A stretch of DNA of 22,917 nucleotides, taken from an uncultured Eubacterium sp. GTDB lineage: Bacteria; Bacillota_A; Clostridia; Lachnospirales; Lachnospiraceae. Made by a program: the position numbers and the translations under genes. The stretch lies in NCBI GenBank assembly GCA_948468465.1, contig CAOKJJ010000070.1, forward strand, positions 1 through 22,917, given 5' to 3'. Positions 1 through 7,380 of the stretch are shown piece after piece (position 1 is the stretch's first letter; every line of letters begins with the position of its first letter). Under the pieces are notes generated by a model. That model was not told where the DNA came from, searched no databases, and saw nothing but the letters and a program-made list of their open reading frames with translations.

Positions 1-129
1 CAGGGGCGGACTACGCGACGCGACCGGACGGGGCCACTACGTCCATGCAGAATGTCTAGAGATTCTTAATATTCTGGAATAGGAGCCGCAAGCCAGGCCA
101 GTTCCCCCTCACCCGGCGTCCGCACAGCC
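1..129 (+). repeat. Copy 1 of a dispersed GC-rich hairpin element (cut by window edge)
   Basis: Positions 81-110 are identical, 30 of 30 bases, to 13991-14020. The match extends left to 74 with one mismatch and right to about 133 with a 3-base deletion and a few changes. In the other copy this sequence is the apical half of a long hairpin. Here the right outer arm (about 115-129) is present, but its left partner would lie before base 1 and cannot be seen. Relative to the other copy, about 60 extra bases (10-73) sit on the left side of the stem; they contain short inverted repeats (AGAAT at 49-53 with ATTCT at 62-66, and GGAC/GTCC further left). Whether this is an RNA, a mobile palindrome or a processing site is unknown. 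It lies upstream of the regulator promoter. Confidence 0.6.
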
Positions 130-176
130 AAAAAAGCTCAACACAATGGTAAAGATATTTTTTTGCAGTTCCTTAG

Positions 177-205
177 TTGCGAAATCAGTAAAAAAGAGCT
201 ATACT
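177..205 (+). promoter_or_regulatory. Sigma-A type promoter of the PrpR-like regulator
   Basis: A -35 box TTGCGA (177-182) and a -10 box TATACT (200-205) are separated by exactly 17 bases. Transcription would start near 212, giving a leader of about 35 bases with a GGGTGGG ribosome site at 231-237. No sigma-54 promoter pattern is seen here. Prediction from sequence only. Confidence 0.55.
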
Positions 206-246
206 CTGAATATGTTTGAAAGATTGTACAGGGTGGGAATATACAG

Positions 247-2139
247 ATGGCGAAAATACATGTACTTGTTCCGAATCAGGAACTGGCAGACTATGCGCTG
301 CAGATTATTGCGGAGGAAACGATGGATTCCTGCCAGGTGGAGGTCATACGTACCAGCCATGCGGTGCAGGCGGCGCGCAATGCGATTTCACAAGGGGCAA
401 ATGTCATTGTGGCGCGTGGGTTGCAGGCGGATTTTATACGAGAGTATACGAAGGTGCCGCTTGTAAACATTTCAATGACAGGGCAGGAAGTCGGTTTGTT
501 AGTGGAAGAGGCCAGGCAGCTTACGAAAAAGGCGCATCCGGTTGTTGCGTTTGTCGGCCATTATACGATGTTTCCGGATTCCAGCTATATGAATGAGATT
601 TTTCATGCGACATTGTTGTTTTATACGTACGAAGACCGCAGCCGGATTGAAACAATCGTACAAAAGGCAGCAGCGGAAAATCCGGATGTTATTATTGGCG
701 GCGAACGGGTGTTAAAGTGCATGCAGCAGTATCCGCACATTTTATCACTGTTTTTGCGGACAAGGGAAGATTCTTTACGCAAGGCGCTGCATGTTGCGCG
801 CAGAATGGTATATACTTCCCAGGTGGAAAAAGAAAATAACGCGCAGTTTTTTACAGTGCTTGAGACGGTATATAATGGTGTTTTCAAAGTGGATATGGAT
901 AAAAACGTAACGGCGGCAAATCACGCGGCGGCCTGGATCTTAAACCGTACTGAAGCGTCGTTTATCGGAAGAAATATGTATGAGGTGATGCCGCAGCTGG
1001 AAGAACGCTATCTGGACAAGGTGCTGTCGGGCGATCGGGAAATTATTACAACCACGATGCTGATCGCAAGAGAATCTTATATGGTTTCGATTGCGCCGAT
1101 TGCTTATGACGGCGGTATTACAGGCGCGATTCTTTCGATGCATAAGATTCCTACCGGAAGCAGGAAAAGCCAGGACTTGTTTGAAGATAATCTGCTGTTT
1201 GGATATCTGAGCATGGGGGATTTTTGCAAAATTGAGACAAAATCCGAGCAGATGAAAAGATGCATGGAGTTGGCAAGAATGTATGCGCTTTCTTTAGCGC
1301 CGGTTATCATTTACGGGGAGACCGGTACGGAAAAGGAAGTGTTTGCGCAGGGAATTCATAATAACGGTTATTTAAAAAACAGCCATTATTTAACAGTCAA
1401 CTGCAGCGGCATGACAGAAGAGCAGCAGATTGCGGTGCTGTTTGGAGAGGGTGCGGATACGCAGCAGAAGAAAGCGGCATTGGAACAGGCGGCGTTTGGG
1501 ACGCTTTTGATACGGGATATTGATGAATTGTGTCTGCGCTGCCAGTATCGTTTGATGCGGGTCATGCGGTATAAGGTATTTATGAAGACTGATATTGAAG
1601 AAATTCCGTCGATCGAAGTCCGCATTATCGCGACCGCGCGGGAAGAGCTTGCGCAAAAAGTAAGAAACGGCCGGTTTCGGGAAGATTTATATTATTTGCT
1701 TAACGCGTTTGCGATTCATCTGCCGCCGCTTAGAGAGCGCAGAGAAGACATTCCTGGCATGGTGCAGAATTATTTTCGCCAGTATAATAAAAAATATTCC
1801 AAGCGCGTCAGTCTGACAAAGGGCGGTATGGAAGAATTGTGCAGCGCGCGCTGGGACGGAAATGCGCTGCAGCTGGAACGGTTTTGCGAGCGGCTCGTGC
1901 TGACTGCTCATAAGAGAAACATGGATGAAGTGTGTATCCGAGAATTGATGCTGGAGCTGTATCCGAAGATCGAAACGCATGACGGCATTCCAAGTGTCGT
2001 TATATACGAACCGCCGGAAAAGGAAGAGATTGCAAAGGCTCTTGCGCAGTGCAAAGGAAACAGGCAGAAAACAGCGCAGCTGCTTGGCATCAGCACGGCG
2101 ACGCTTTGGAGGAAGATGAAAAAGTACGGGATTGAGTAA
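247..2139 (+). CDS. PrpR_N-PAS-AAA+-Fis regulator with degraded AAA+ motifs
   Basis: The layout is that of a sigma-54-dependent enhancer-binding protein: a PrpR_N sensor domain (about residues 1-180), a PAS domain (about 205-310), an AAA+ region (about 320-545) and a Fis-type helix-turn-helix (about 590-628). The AAA+ part is recognisable from the conserved stretch around RFREDLYYLLNAF, but its key motifs are broken. Walker A reads GETGTEKE (357-364), with Glu362 in place of the second glycine. After LFG (398-400) the GAFTGA loop is missing and about five residues are lost. Walker B reads LLIRDI (420-425) instead of hydrophobic-DE. The sensor II arginine is replaced in WDGNALQL (536-543). It probably cannot hydrolyse ATP or contact sigma-54, so it more likely acts as a DNA-binding, ligand-sensing regulator (inference). 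The ATG at 247 follows a GGGTGGG site. A likely local target is the DUF362 gene downstream. Confidence 0.85.
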   Translation: MAKIHVLVPNQELADYALQIIAEETMDSCQVEVIRTSHAVQAARNAISQGANVIVARGLQADFIREYTKVPLVNISMTGQEVGLLVEEARQLTKKAHPVVAFVGHYTMFPDSSYMNEIFHATLLFYTYEDRSRIETIVQKAAAENPDVIIGGERVLKCMQQYPHILSLFLRTREDSLRKALHVARRMVYTSQVEKENNAQFFTVLETVYNGVFKVDMDKNVTAANHAAAWILNRTEASFIGRNMYEVMPQLEERYLDKVLSGDREIITTTMLIARESYMVSIAPIAYDGGITGAILSMHKIPTGSRKSQDLFEDNLLFGYLSMGDFCKIETKSEQMKRCMELARMYALSLAPVIIYGETGTEKEVFAQGIHNNGYLKNSHYLTVNCSGMTEEQQIAVLFGEGADTQQKKAALEQAAFGTLLIRDIDELCLRCQYRLMRVMRYKVFMKTDIEEIPSIEVRIIATAREELAQKVRNGRFREDLYYLLNAFAIHLPPLRERREDIPGMVQNYFRQYNKKYSKRVSLTKGGMEELCSARWDGNALQLERFCERLVLTAHKRNMDEVCIRELMLELYPKIETHDGIPSVVIYEPPEKEEIAKALAQCKGNRQKTAQLLGISTATLWRKMKKYGIE

Positions 2140-2228
2140 GTGGTGTTATTTCCATGATAAACAGAGTGATATGAGTGATATGATAGAAGTAAGTGGTGTT
2201 GTTTCCATGATAAACAGAATGATATGAT
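2136..2228 (+). repeat. 53-bp tandem direct repeat in the regulator-DUF362 gap
   Basis: Unit 1 starts at 2136 and unit 2 at 2189; both begin GTAAGTGGTGTT. About 40 bases match with two differences (A/G at the thirteenth base and G/A near position 31), then unit 2 diverges. Unit 1 includes the TAA stop of the regulator (2137-2139). Within each unit the centre TTATTTCCATGATAA (unit 1) has TTAT/ATAA ends, so it could be an operator half-site pair. The rest of the 135-bp gap is AT-rich and ends in a ribosome site (AAGAGG near 2262) for the next gene. Confidence 0.75.
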
Positions 2229-2274
2229 AAAGTATATGATGGAATAAAGCATGATAAATTAAGAGGACAAAACG

Positions 2275-3399
2275 ATGTCAAAAAATGATTATTATATGAT
2301 AAAAGGTGAAGATTATAAGCAGATGGCAATAAAGGTGCTTAAGGCAGCAGGAGTGGCGGAGGATATCGCGGACAGGAGCAGGCGGATTGGAATCAAGCCC
2401 AATATACTGGCTGCAAAGAAGGCGTCAGAGGGAGCTGTTACACATCCGGAGCTTGTAGATGGTGTACTGTCCTATTTGAAAGAAGAAGGATTTTTAAACC
2501 TCGTTGTACTGGAAGGCTCCTGGGTCGGAGATCTCACCTCGCAGGCTGTGCGGGTGTGTGGCATTTATGATGTCTGCAAAAAGCATCAGGTTCCATTTAT
2601 AGATCTGCAAAAAGATGCTTTTCGGACGGTAGACGCGAAGGGCATGCCGATTTCCGTCTGTGAGGAAGTGTTTCAGCTGGATTATCTGATCAATCTTCCA
2701 GTGCTCAAAGGGCACTGCCAGACGACGGTTACCTGTGCCTTAAAAAACAGTAAAGGGCTGATTCCTAATTCTGAAAAGCGAAGATTTCATACGCTTGGGC
2801 TGCATAAGCCGATCGCGCATTTAAATACGGTCATCCGCCAGGATTTTATTTTGCTTGATAATATTTGCGGAGATCTGGATTTTGAGGAAGGCGGTAATCC
2901 GGTTGTGATGAACCGTGTGTTAGGTTTCTGGGATCCGGTGCTTTGCGACAGCTTCGCAGCGGAAAGCATGGGATACGAGCCGAAGGACATTGCCTACATC
3001 CGTCTGGCGGAGCAGCTGGGCGTAGGCAGCACGGATGTCGCACATGCAAATCCTGTCGTTTTAGAGGAAAGCGCGCCGGAAAAGAGCCTGCCAAAAAAGA
3101 TTCTGCAGACGAAGAAGCCGCATTATACAAAACGAGTATCAAAGCTTGCTGCCTATGCAGACGCAAAAGATGCCTGCTCGGCCTGTTATGGTTCCCTCAT
3201 CTATGCGCTGGACCGGCTGGATGAGGAAGGGCTGCTGCGTGCTCACCGCACAGGTTCTGTTTCCATTGGACAAGGATACCGCGGGAAATCCGGCAAGCTG
3301 GGCGTAGGGCAGTGTACCGGATGTTTTGAAAAAAGTCTGGGCGGATGTCCGCCAAAGGCTGTGGATATCGCACAATTTTTGCGGGAACAGTGGGAGTAA
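2275..3399 (+). CDS. DUF362 domain protein with C-terminal cysteine cluster
   Basis: The N-terminal two-thirds has the DUF362 pattern: IKPNIL near residue 40, a THPELV segment, LINLPVLKGH near 140-150 followed by ALKNSKGLIP, and a LLDNICGDLDFEEGG segment. The family is widespread in anaerobes and often linked to iron-sulfur proteins, but its reaction is not established. The C-terminus carries CSAC (Cys301, Cys304), CTGC (Cys347, Cys350) and GGCPP (Cys358), enough ligands for a metal or Fe-S site, though the spacing is not that of a standard 2[4Fe-4S] ferredoxin. There is no signal peptide, so it is presumably cytoplasmic. It starts with ATG after AAGAGG and follows the PrpR-like regulator by 135 bp, which suggests local control. 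Substrate and partner are unknown. Confidence 0.75.
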   Translation: MSKNDYYMIKGEDYKQMAIKVLKAAGVAEDIADRSRRIGIKPNILAAKKASEGAVTHPELVDGVLSYLKEEGFLNLVVLEGSWVGDLTSQAVRVCGIYDVCKKHQVPFIDLQKDAFRTVDAKGMPISVCEEVFQLDYLINLPVLKGHCQTTVTCALKNSKGLIPNSEKRRFHTLGLHKPIAHLNTVIRQDFILLDNICGDLDFEEGGNPVVMNRVLGFWDPVLCDSFAAESMGYEPKDIAYIRLAEQLGVGSTDVAHANPVVLEESAPEKSLPKKILQTKKPHYTKRVSKLAAYADAKDACSACYGSLIYALDRLDEEGLLRAHRTGSVSIGQGYRGKSGKLGVGQCTGCFEKSLGGCPPKAVDIAQFLREQWE

Positions 3400-3419
3400 A
3401 AAATAAATAGCAGATAAGA

Positions 3420-3450
3420 GTAACAGTTCAAGGGTTATCTGAACTGTTAC
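3420..3450. promoter_or_regulatory. Perfect 11-bp palindrome upstream of the HAD gene
   Basis: Arms GTAACAGTTCA (3420-3430) and TGAACTGTTAC (3440-3450) pair perfectly around a 9-base centre. On the + strand the hairpin is followed by GAAAAAGAG, not a T run, so it is not a normal intrinsic terminator on that strand; on the - strand no immediate T run follows either. It could be an operator, an RNA-processing stem or a Rho-type pause site. It occupies most of the 75-bp gap between the DUF362 and HAD genes. Confidence 0.5.
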
Positions 3451-3474
3451 GAAAAAGAGTGGAAAGGAAAAGAT

Positions 3475-4119
3475 ATGTATCAAAATCTATTATTTGATCT
3501 GGACGGAACATTGACCGACCCAGGCATTGGCATCACAAATGCTGTCTCGTACGCATTGGAAAAATACGGGATAAAGACAGCTGACCGTTCGCAGCTGTAT
3601 CCGTTTATCGGCCCGCCGCTGCAGGATTCTTTTGAGCGGTTTTATCAGTTTAGCGAAAAAGACGCAAAGCAGGCAGTGGCATATTACAGGGAATATTATA
3701 AAGATAAGGGCATTTTCGAAAATAAATTGTATGATGGGATGATGCAGCTGCTGCAGTCGCTTTGCGATGCGGGAAAGAAGCTCGTCGTCGCGACCAGCAA
3801 GCCGGAGGCATTCGCGGTTCAGATTTTGGAGCATTTTTCCATCAGCGGGTACTTTTCGTATATTGCAGGAGCCACGATGGATGGGACAAGATCAAATAAG
3901 GATGATGTCATTGCTTACGCGCTTGCATCCGCGCACATTTCGGATCTGTCCGCCACGGTTATGATCGGCGACCGTGAATACGATATCAAAGGAGCAAAAA
4001 AGACGGGAATCGCATCTGTCGGAGTGCTGTTTGGATATGGGAGCAGGCAGGAGCTGGAAGCTGCGGGGGCAGATTATATAGCGGAAAAGCCGCAGGATAT
4101 TTACCGCTATTGTGTATGA
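3475..4119 (+). CDS. HAD-family phosphatase, phosphoglycolate phosphatase-like
   Basis: A haloacid-dehalogenase hydrolase of the Gph/PpaX type, 214 aa, the usual length. Motif I is DLDGTLTD with nucleophile Asp8 and general acid Asp10. Motif II is in the VVATSKPE segment (about residues 102-109), a Lys in SNKDD serves as motif III, and motif IV is MIGDREYD (about 162-169) with the acidic magnesium ligands. An alpha-helical cap lies between motifs I and II. It should remove phosphate from a small phosphorylated metabolite such as phosphoglycolate or pyrophosphate, but the substrate cannot be told from sequence. The start follows GGAAAGGAAAAG. metF begins 28 bases after its TGA stop, so the two are probably cotranscribed. 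Confidence 0.85.
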   Translation: MYQNLLFDLDGTLTDPGIGITNAVSYALEKYGIKTADRSQLYPFIGPPLQDSFERFYQFSEKDAKQAVAYYREYYKDKGIFENKLYDGMMQLLQSLCDAGKKLVVATSKPEAFAVQILEHFSISGYFSYIAGATMDGTRSNKDDVIAYALASAHISDLSATVMIGDREYDIKGAKKTGIASVGVLFGYGSRQELEAAGADYIAEKPQDIYRYCV

Positions 4120-4147
4120 AAAGAAAACAACATTGAGGAGGACCATT

Positions 4148-5008
4148 ATGAAAATATCAGAAATACACAAGCAGAAAAAAAACGTACTGTCTTTTGAAAT
4201 CTTTCCGCCGAAAAAAGACGACGAGCTGAAAAATATTGATAAAACACTGGAAATCTTATGTGAACTGCAGCCGGATTTTATCAGTGTTACGTTTGGAGCA
4301 GGAGGCAGTTCCAATCACAATAAAACAATACAGCTGGCAAAAAAAATAAAAGAAGAATATCATGTGGAACCGGTCGTGCATCTTACCTGCCTTTGCTATG
4401 ACAAAGCGGAGATAGATAACTTTTCAAAAGAGCTGGCGCAGGAAGGCATTCAAAATGTACTTGCGCTACGCGGCGACAGAAATCCGGATGTACCTGAGAA
4501 AAAAGATTTCACGCATGCGGCTGATTTGATTACGTATCTAAAACAAACAAGCGACTTTTGCATTGCGGGGGCCTGTTATCCGGAATGCCATCCGGAATCG
4601 GCAGGCAGAGTGGAAGAAATGCGGTATTTGCGTCAAAAAGTCGATGCGGGCGCCCAGGTGCTGCTGTCGCAGCTGTTTTTTGACAACAATTATTTTTACC
4701 GGTTTGCAGAGGACTGCCGGATTGCGGGAATTGATGTGCCGGTGACTCCCGGAATTATGCCGGTGATCAATGCGTCTCAGATTAAGCGGATGGTTACGAT
4801 GTGCGGTGCATCCCTGCCGCAGCGCTTTGAACGGATCATCCATAAGTATGAAGGAAACAAGCAGGCGCTGTTTGACGCGGGAATGTCTTATGCGCTGAGC
4901 CAGATTATTGATCTGCTGGCCAATGATGTGGACGGGATACATTTGTATACGATGAATAATCCGACGGTAGCACGTAAAATCTGTGAAGGGATTAAGCATA
5001 TCGTATAG
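4148..5008 (+). CDS. metF: Methylenetetrahydrofolate reductase
   Basis: Reduces 5,10-methylene-tetrahydrofolate to 5-methyl-tetrahydrofolate using FAD, feeding methionine synthesis and, in some anaerobes, the acetyl-CoA pathway. The 286-aa product has the usual single TIM-barrel length. SFEIFPPK near the start carries Glu17, matching the catalytic glutamate of the family. TFGAGGSS, ALRGDRNPD, a QLFFDN segment and PGIMPV are the conserved substrate and flavin motifs. The frame is open from an ATG at 4112, but the ATG at 4148 has a strong GAGGAGG site and begins the protein where the family begins, so it is preferred. The gene converges on apbE with only three bases between stops and no terminator between them. 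A folate partner, the cyclo-ligase, lies further right in the window. Confidence 0.93.
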   Translation: MKISEIHKQKKNVLSFEIFPPKKDDELKNIDKTLEILCELQPDFISVTFGAGGSSNHNKTIQLAKKIKEEYHVEPVVHLTCLCYDKAEIDNFSKELAQEGIQNVLALRGDRNPDVPEKKDFTHAADLITYLKQTSDFCIAGACYPECHPESAGRVEEMRYLRQKVDAGAQVLLSQLFFDNNYFYRFAEDCRIAGIDVPVTPGIMPVINASQIKRMVTMCGASLPQRFERIIHKYEGNKQALFDAGMSYALSQIIDLLANDVDGIHLYTMNNPTVARKICEGIKHIV

Positions 5009-5011
5009 TGA

Positions 5012-6016
5012 TCAGGAAAGCTGTTTCATCGGAATATCCATACCGATACCGGATGAGGTGTGAAGCTTTTGGTCAGATGTAATAAAAATAGCTTCTGTAT
5101 GTTCCAAAGATTCCACCAGCTCCATGCCTTTTTCCAGGCCCAGTGCAAAACAGGAGGTGCTAAGACCGTCTCCGTCCACGGAGTTTTCAGAGATGATCGT
5201 AACGCTAAGCAGATCATTATCATAAGGATAACCGTCTGATACATCCAAAATATGATGATAGCGGACGCCGTCCTGTTCAAAGTATCGTTCGTAAACGCCG
5301 GAGGTTACCACGCTCTGGTCACGGACGGATACACTGGCCACGGACGCGCCTGCTTCATCAAATGGTTTTTGAATACCGATCGTATAGGCGCTGCCGTCTT
5401 CTTTTTCGCCAATCGTAAGCACATTTCCGCCAAGATTAATCAATCCGCTGGTAATCCCCTGAGACACCAGGTATGCTTTCATTTTATCCGCAATATAGCC
5501 CTTTGCGATGCCGCCAAGATCCAGAGCCGCATTCGGCTGCGTCAAAGTAACTTCCGCTCCGTTAACAACCACATTTTTGTAATCTATCGCGGCTACAGCA
5601 TCCGCAACAGCAGATTTATCCGGCAGTTTTGGAGAATCTGCATGAAAATCCCATAAATCCGTCAGCTTTCCAACCGTAATATCGAATTTCCCGTTACTAA
5701 GTTCGGAATACAAAAGCCCTTGTTTAATCAGCTCCGCCGTTTCTTCGTGCACACGAACCGGACTGCCCGGCGCGGCATTAATACGGCTGATGTCGCTGTC
5801 TGCTGTTTTTGTGCTGAAATATTGCTCATATAACTGTGCAAGTTCAAAGCAGTGGTTAAGCTCCTCTGTTTTTGAAGGATCATAAAGCGTGATGGAAATA
5901 ACCGTATCAAAATAAAATCCTGTCTGCTGAATAGGCTGGCGGCTGCAGCAGCCAGATAAAGGAAGGCACAGCAGGAGGATCATAAGTAATCTGTGGATAT
6001 TTCTTTTTATAAACAT
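5012..6016 (-). CDS. apbE: FAD:protein FMN transferase, lipoprotein form
   Basis: ApbE transfers FMN from FAD onto a Ser/Thr of target proteins outside the membrane, as in Rnf/Nqr subunits and FMN-binding lipoproteins. From the ATG at 6016 the 334-aa product starts with a basic, hydrophobic signal peptide ending in LSGC, so it should be lipidated on Cys23. The family motifs are ALDLGGIAKG (about 164-173), SGVYERYF (239-246), HHILD (254-258) and the acidic metal site DGDGLST (281-287). An in-frame ATG at 6052 would add 12 residues, but 6016 has the ribosome site AAAGGAG and a proper signal peptide. No FMN-acceptor protein is seen in the window. It lies 81 bp downstream of the YhcG-type nuclease and may be read from that gene's promoter. 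Confidence 0.93.
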   Translation of the reverse strand: MFIKRNIHRLLMILLLCLPLSGCCSRQPIQQTGFYFDTVISITLYDPSKTEELNHCFELAQLYEQYFSTKTADSDISRINAAPGSPVRVHEETAELIKQGLLYSELSNGKFDITVGKLTDLWDFHADSPKLPDKSAVADAVAAIDYKNVVVNGAEVTLTQPNAALDLGGIAKGYIADKMKAYLVSQGITSGLINLGGNVLTIGEKEDGSAYTIGIQKPFDEAGASVASVSVRDQSVVTSGVYERYFEQDGVRYHHILDVSDGYPYDNDLLSVTIISENSVDGDGLSTSCFALGLEKGMELVESLEHTEAIFITSDQKLHTSSGIGMDIPMKQLS

Positions 6017-6097
6017 GGAGGCTCCTTTCCTAGAATGTGTGCTAAAATTCATTTCCGCGATCTGTACTCCTCGCTTTGCAAAGAATTACTCCCCAAT

Positions 6098-7216
6098 TTA
6101 AGAGTCAGGCCATCGATTTTCATTTTCTTCTGCAATCCATTCTCTCAGTTTTTCCTGCAGAAGCTTCTTATCAGGCAGATACAGCTGATACTCTGACGCA
6201 AATATATTTGTACCCTCCGGCAGCGTGATCTCGACCAATGCATCATTTTTTTCTTTGCACAATAAGATCCCAACGGTAGGATTTTCCTCTTCCAGTTTTT
6301 CGTAACGGTCGTAATAATTTACGTACATCTGCATCTGACCTAAATCCTGATGCGTCAGTTTATCTGTTTTCAGATCAATCAAAACATAACAGCGGAGCAG
6401 CCTGTTATAAAAAACCAGATCCACATAAAAATTATCTTCACCATAGGTAAACCGCTTCTGCCTTGCTTCAAACAAATATCCTTTCCCCATTTCAAGCAGA
6501 AACTTCTGCAGCTTATCAATGATGGCTGCCTCCAGGTCTGATTCCAAATAAACTGTTTTTTCTTCCAACCCTAAAAACTCCAGGACAGTAGGCTGTTTGA
6601 CAATATCTTCTGGTTTTGTGATCACATTCCCTTCAGATGCCAGCCGCAATACCGCATCTTTATCTCTGCTGAGTGCCAGCCGTTCGTAAAGGCTGGAATT
6701 ATACTGTCTCTGCAGGGTACGTACGCTCCAACCGGATTTTGCTGCTTCTATTTCATAAAAACTTCTTTCATCTGCATTGGCAATCCGCATCAAAACTAAA
6801 TAATGTGACCACTGCAGGGAAAACGGCAGGTGTTCTTTCAAAAAGCTAAACACTGTTTCGCTTTTTTTTACGGCAAAAAGCTCAAACAATGTTTCACTAA
6901 TCCGTTCCTTATATGTAAGGTAAAATTTTCGGCAGTTTTTCAGTGTATCCTCTGAAAAACCTTTTCCAAATGTCCCTGATAATTTTTCTGACAGTTTCCG
7001 TATGATTTGTTTTCCATATTTCGCTCTGCTGTTGCCCTGCTGCTGCTGCTCCACAATCCAGTATCCCAAAGAATAATAGGTCAGCAGCTGAACAATATTG
7101 ACCTGTTTTACAGCCATGCTCCTGGCAAATTGGATCAATTTTACGGAATTATCAAATAATGTTTCTATATCAGCCGCTTCATTTCCTTTTATCAGCGTAT
7201 TTCCGTTTTTCTCCAT
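6098..7216 (-). CDS. YhcG/DUF1016-type PDDEXK nuclease protein
   Basis: The 372-aa product has the two-part YhcG architecture. A DUF1016 N-terminal helical domain (about residues 15-190) includes the typical YYSLGYWIVEQQQQG and KYGKQIIRKLSEKLS segments. A C-terminal PDDEXK nuclease-like domain (about 215-360) shows Asp266 in FYVDLVFY, Asp281-Leu-Lys283 as the D-x-K motif, and a QMQMYVNYYD helix. The family is common near restriction-modification and other defence genes and in accessory DNA, but its job is not settled. Here it stands alone between apbE and a housekeeping operon, and its coding sequence looks more AT-rich than its neighbours, which hints at transfer (inference). A good ribosome site (GGAGGGA) precedes the ATG, and the promoter upstream matches the consensus perfectly. 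Confidence 0.88.
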   Translation of the reverse strand: MEKNGNTLIKGNEAADIETLFDNSVKLIQFARSMAVKQVNIVQLLTYYSLGYWIVEQQQQGNSRAKYGKQIIRKLSEKLSGTFGKGFSEDTLKNCRKFYLTYKERISETLFELFAVKKSETVFSFLKEHLPFSLQWSHYLVLMRIANADERSFYEIEAAKSGWSVRTLQRQYNSSLYERLALSRDKDAVLRLASEGNVITKPEDIVKQPTVLEFLGLEEKTVYLESDLEAAIIDKLQKFLLEMGKGYLFEARQKRFTYGEDNFYVDLVFYNRLLRCYVLIDLKTDKLTHQDLGQMQMYVNYYDRYEKLEEENPTVGILLCKEKNDALVEITLPEGTNIFASEYQLYLPDKKLLQEKLREWIAEENENRWPDS

Positions 7217-7273
7217 ATCTTCCCTCCAATTGAATGATCCGATATCAGTTTGGTTTTAGTATTAATATTTTTT

Positions 7274-7302
7274 ATTATAAAAAATGAGCTGCGCATTGTC
7301 AA
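7274..7302 (-). promoter_or_regulatory. Perfect consensus sigma-A promoter for the YhcG-type gene
   Basis: Read on the - strand, TTGACA (7302-7297) and TATAAT (7279-7274) are separated by exactly 17 bases, a full consensus match. The start would fall near 7267, with a leader of about 50 bases ending in GGAGGGA. A promoter this strong would normally need a repressor or tight translation control; none is evident. Confidence 0.75.
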
Positions 7303-7306
7303 TTAT

Positions 7307-7335
7307 TTGATTTCTGAAGGTACTTATGTTAGAAT
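7307..7335 (+). promoter_or_regulatory. Sigma-A type promoter for the UPF0291/cyclo-ligase operon
   Basis: TTGATT (7307-7312) and TAGAAT (7330-7335) are 17 bases apart. The -35 box lies only 4 bases from the -35 box of the divergent YhcG promoter, so the two polymerase sites overlap. A short AT-rich inverted repeat (TATATA / TATATA around 7341-7357) lies in the leader before the GGGAGG ribosome site. Confidence 0.6.
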
Positions 7336-7380
7336 CTCTCTATATAACTTTTATATAAGCCAGATAGGGAGGAAGACGCA

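Noticed and set aside
74..129. Cobalamin or other known riboswitch before the regulator
   Set aside because: The GCCGCAAG core and flanking pairing recall riboswitch-like junctions, but the B12 box and other conserved parts are missing, and the second copy precedes an unrelated gene.
7297..7380. LexA/SOS box before the UPF0291 gene
   Set aside because: In Bacillus a relative lies next to SOS genes, but no GAAC-N4-GTTC type site is present in the gap here.
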